A DNA stretch of 32,578 nt from Bdellovibrionales bacterium (GTDB lineage Bacteria; Bdellovibrionota; UBA1018; JADZFF01): assembly GCA_020850015.1 (NCBI GenBank), contig JADZFF010000097.1, positions 1-32,578 of the forward strand, given 5' to 3'. Below are positions 31,596-32,578 of this stretch, piece by piece. The translations under genes and the position numbers were made by a program. The notes beneath the pieces are model-generated. The model was not told the DNA's origin, ran no database searches, and was given only the letters and a program-made list of their open reading frames with translations. Each line of letters starts with the position of its first letter. The first letter of the stretch is position 1.

Positions 31596-32191
31596 GGCTC
31601 GCACGCTCCCGTTTCGCGGACTTCCTTGCGCAGACCCTTGAAACGCATGAGGACCTCGGGTGCGCGGAGGGCCAGGCCAGAAAGCGCGCCGTACTTGAGC
31701 ACGCGCCCCACGAAGATGAACAGGGCGATCTTCGAGAGCGGGATCTCCGCCAGGGCCGCGATCGCGATTGCCGGGTGCTGGAAGATGGGAAGGGCGGCTA
31801 CGGCAAGGAGCGCCCAAAGCCCGAATTCGTCGATCCAGCGCGTGCTGAGCTTCCAGAAGGGGTCGGCGTGGATCCCGGGGAGCAGCCACTCCAGGAAGGG
31901 CGTTCCGTAGATCTGGATCGTCGCGGCCAGCAGAAGGGCGCCGAGCACGGAGCCCAGCGTGAGCCAGGCGAAGAAGGCCGGCCAGCGCCGGGGCGCCGCG
32001 AGCACCGCGGTGATCAGGAGCCCGTCGGTGGGCACGACCACCACGAAGTGATCCGCCGCCGCGAGCAACCCGAGGAGAGGCGGGTACCAGGGCCGTTGGA
32101 TGTAGCCCTGCAGCGCGCGAATCAATCTTTGGAGCGTCTTCCATCCCATGGCCGTTGCGACCATGATAGCGGCGGGACCGAACCGCCGCAA
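31592..32191 (-). CDS. VTT/DedA-like membrane protein
   Basis: 199 residues with about four to five hydrophobic segments. The proline-rich, re-entrant-type stretches YPPLLGLLAAADHFVVVVPTDGLLITAVLA and AEIPLSKIALFIFVGRVLKYG resemble the VTT (DedA/SNARE-associated) domain, whose members act as lipid scramblases or transporters. The start used is TTG at 32189-32191, supported by AAGGAG with six-base spacing; ATG codons at 32164 and 32149 are alternatives. It follows the truncated gene at 32213 by 21 bases. Function beyond the family is unknown. Confidence 0.72.
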   Translation of the reverse strand: MRRFGPAAIMVATAMGWKTLQRLIRALQGYIQRPWYPPLLGLLAAADHFVVVVPTDGLLITAVLAAPRRWPAFFAWLTLGSVLGALLLAATIQIYGTPFLEWLLPGIHADPFWKLSTRWIDEFGLWALLAVAALPIFQHPAIAIAALAEIPLSKIALFIFVGRVLKYGALSGLALRAPEVLMRFKGLRKEVRETGACEP

Positions 32192-32212
32192 ATCGCTCTC
32201 CTTGGGGCTCTC

Positions 32213-32578
32213 TTAGAGCTCGAGCATCGAGATCGCCGTGGCGTGGCCGTCGGCCGCCGCCGCGAGCAGCTCTCCGCGCGCCGTGAACTCGGCGGCAAGG
32301 GCGGACGTGAGCGGAGCCCCATCGCGGGTGTTGCAGAAGTTTGGGTCGATCACGGCGCGTTGAACCACGGCTGCGATCTCCTCGAAGAAGGCGTCGAGGT
32401 AGGCCCCATGCGCGTGGGTGAGGCGTAGGCGAGCCGCGTCCGACAGGCGATACAGATTGAGGAAAGCCACGGCTGGGGAGTCGGCCTGGGAAAGCGCGCT
32501 CTCGATCGCCGCCGCGTTCGCCGCACCGATCGCGGAGAGCGTCGCGCTGTGCATCTCGCGCAGAGGGAGCGCTCCGCC
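32213..32578 (-). CDS. Unidentified protein, 5' end beyond window
   Basis: The frame stays open from the stop at 32213 to the window edge, giving at least 121 residues; an internal Met at 32554 is not convincing as the start. The sequence is helical and Ala-rich (AIGAANAAAIESALSQADSP, LLAAAADGHATAISMLEL) with a LTHAHGAYLDAFFEEIAAVV segment. I do not recognise a family. It is probably in one operon with the VTT-like gene. Confidence 0.6.
   Translation of the reverse strand, partial: GGALPLREMHSATLSAIGAANAAAIESALSQADSPAVAFLNLYRLSDAARLRLTHAHGAYLDAFFEEIAAVVQRAVIDPNFCNTRDGAPLTSALAAEFTARGELLAAAADGHATAISMLEL

Overview
This GC-rich window comes from a Gram-negative, respiring bacterium. Lipoproteins with lipoboxes, a probable outer-membrane barrel and cbb3 oxidase genes show this. 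The fused CcoN-CcoO oxidase, the NtrC-type regulator and the large Ig-repeat/beta-helix lipoprotein suggest a delta-proteobacterial-type lineage such as Bdellovibrionota or Myxococcota. That placement is inference; there is no rRNA or marker gene here. I saw no tRNA, rRNA, CRISPR array, transposase or integrase, and the window reads as stable chromosome.

Layout. 1-634 (-): start of an MBL/beta-CASP nuclease-like gene. 864-2865 (+): a tight three-gene operon (tandem-CBS protein, periplasmic cytochrome c-like protein, eRF1-domain-like protein). 2994-4439 (+): an NtrC-type sigma-54 activator. 4506-12003 (+): a cbb3 oxidase block in the order ccoI-ccoS-ccoNO-ccoQ-ccoP-ccoG-tauE/safE-like. 11997-13100 (-): a soluble PAS histidine kinase. 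13139-13582 (+): OsmC-like protein. 13649-15700 (-): SDR plus CoA-transferase pair. 15856-18243 (+): P2-type cation ATPase. 18196-18428 (-): a small membrane-protein gene that appears frameshifted. 18439-25002 (-): an envelope cluster of Cys-containing Sel1-like protein, 1563-residue lipoprotein and FN3/beta-barrel protein. 25064-27271 (-): DUF1993 protein and a phytoene-desaturase/retinol-saturase-like flavoprotein. 27381-27749 (+): PhnA/YjdM-like protein. 27890-29338 (+): CBS-DUF2267 protein and HemG-like flavodoxin. 29376-31595 (+): a lipoprotein metallopeptidase. 31592-32578 (-): a VTT/DedA-like membrane protein and an unidentified truncated gene.

The main signal outside the genes is a candidate sigma-54 regulon. 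Three good -24/-12 elements (815-830, 2879-2894, 27849-27864) share the form TGGC...CTGC(T/A). They lie just upstream of the first CBS operon, of the NtrC-type regulator and of the second CBS operon. Near them, and also between the SDR and the P-type ATPase (15798-15812), are dyads of the form GRGAC-N5-GTCYC. The best is a perfect 25-bp palindrome at 2937-2961. I propose that the regulator at 2994, perhaps phosphorylated by the PAS kinase at 11997-13100, binds these dyads and controls a redox or low-oxygen adaptation regulon (CBS energy sensors, cytochrome c, eRF1-like factor, HemG-like flavodoxin, possibly the oxidase, SDR/CoA-transferase and ATPase). The sites are visible in the sequence; the regulatory linkage and its physiological meaning are inference.
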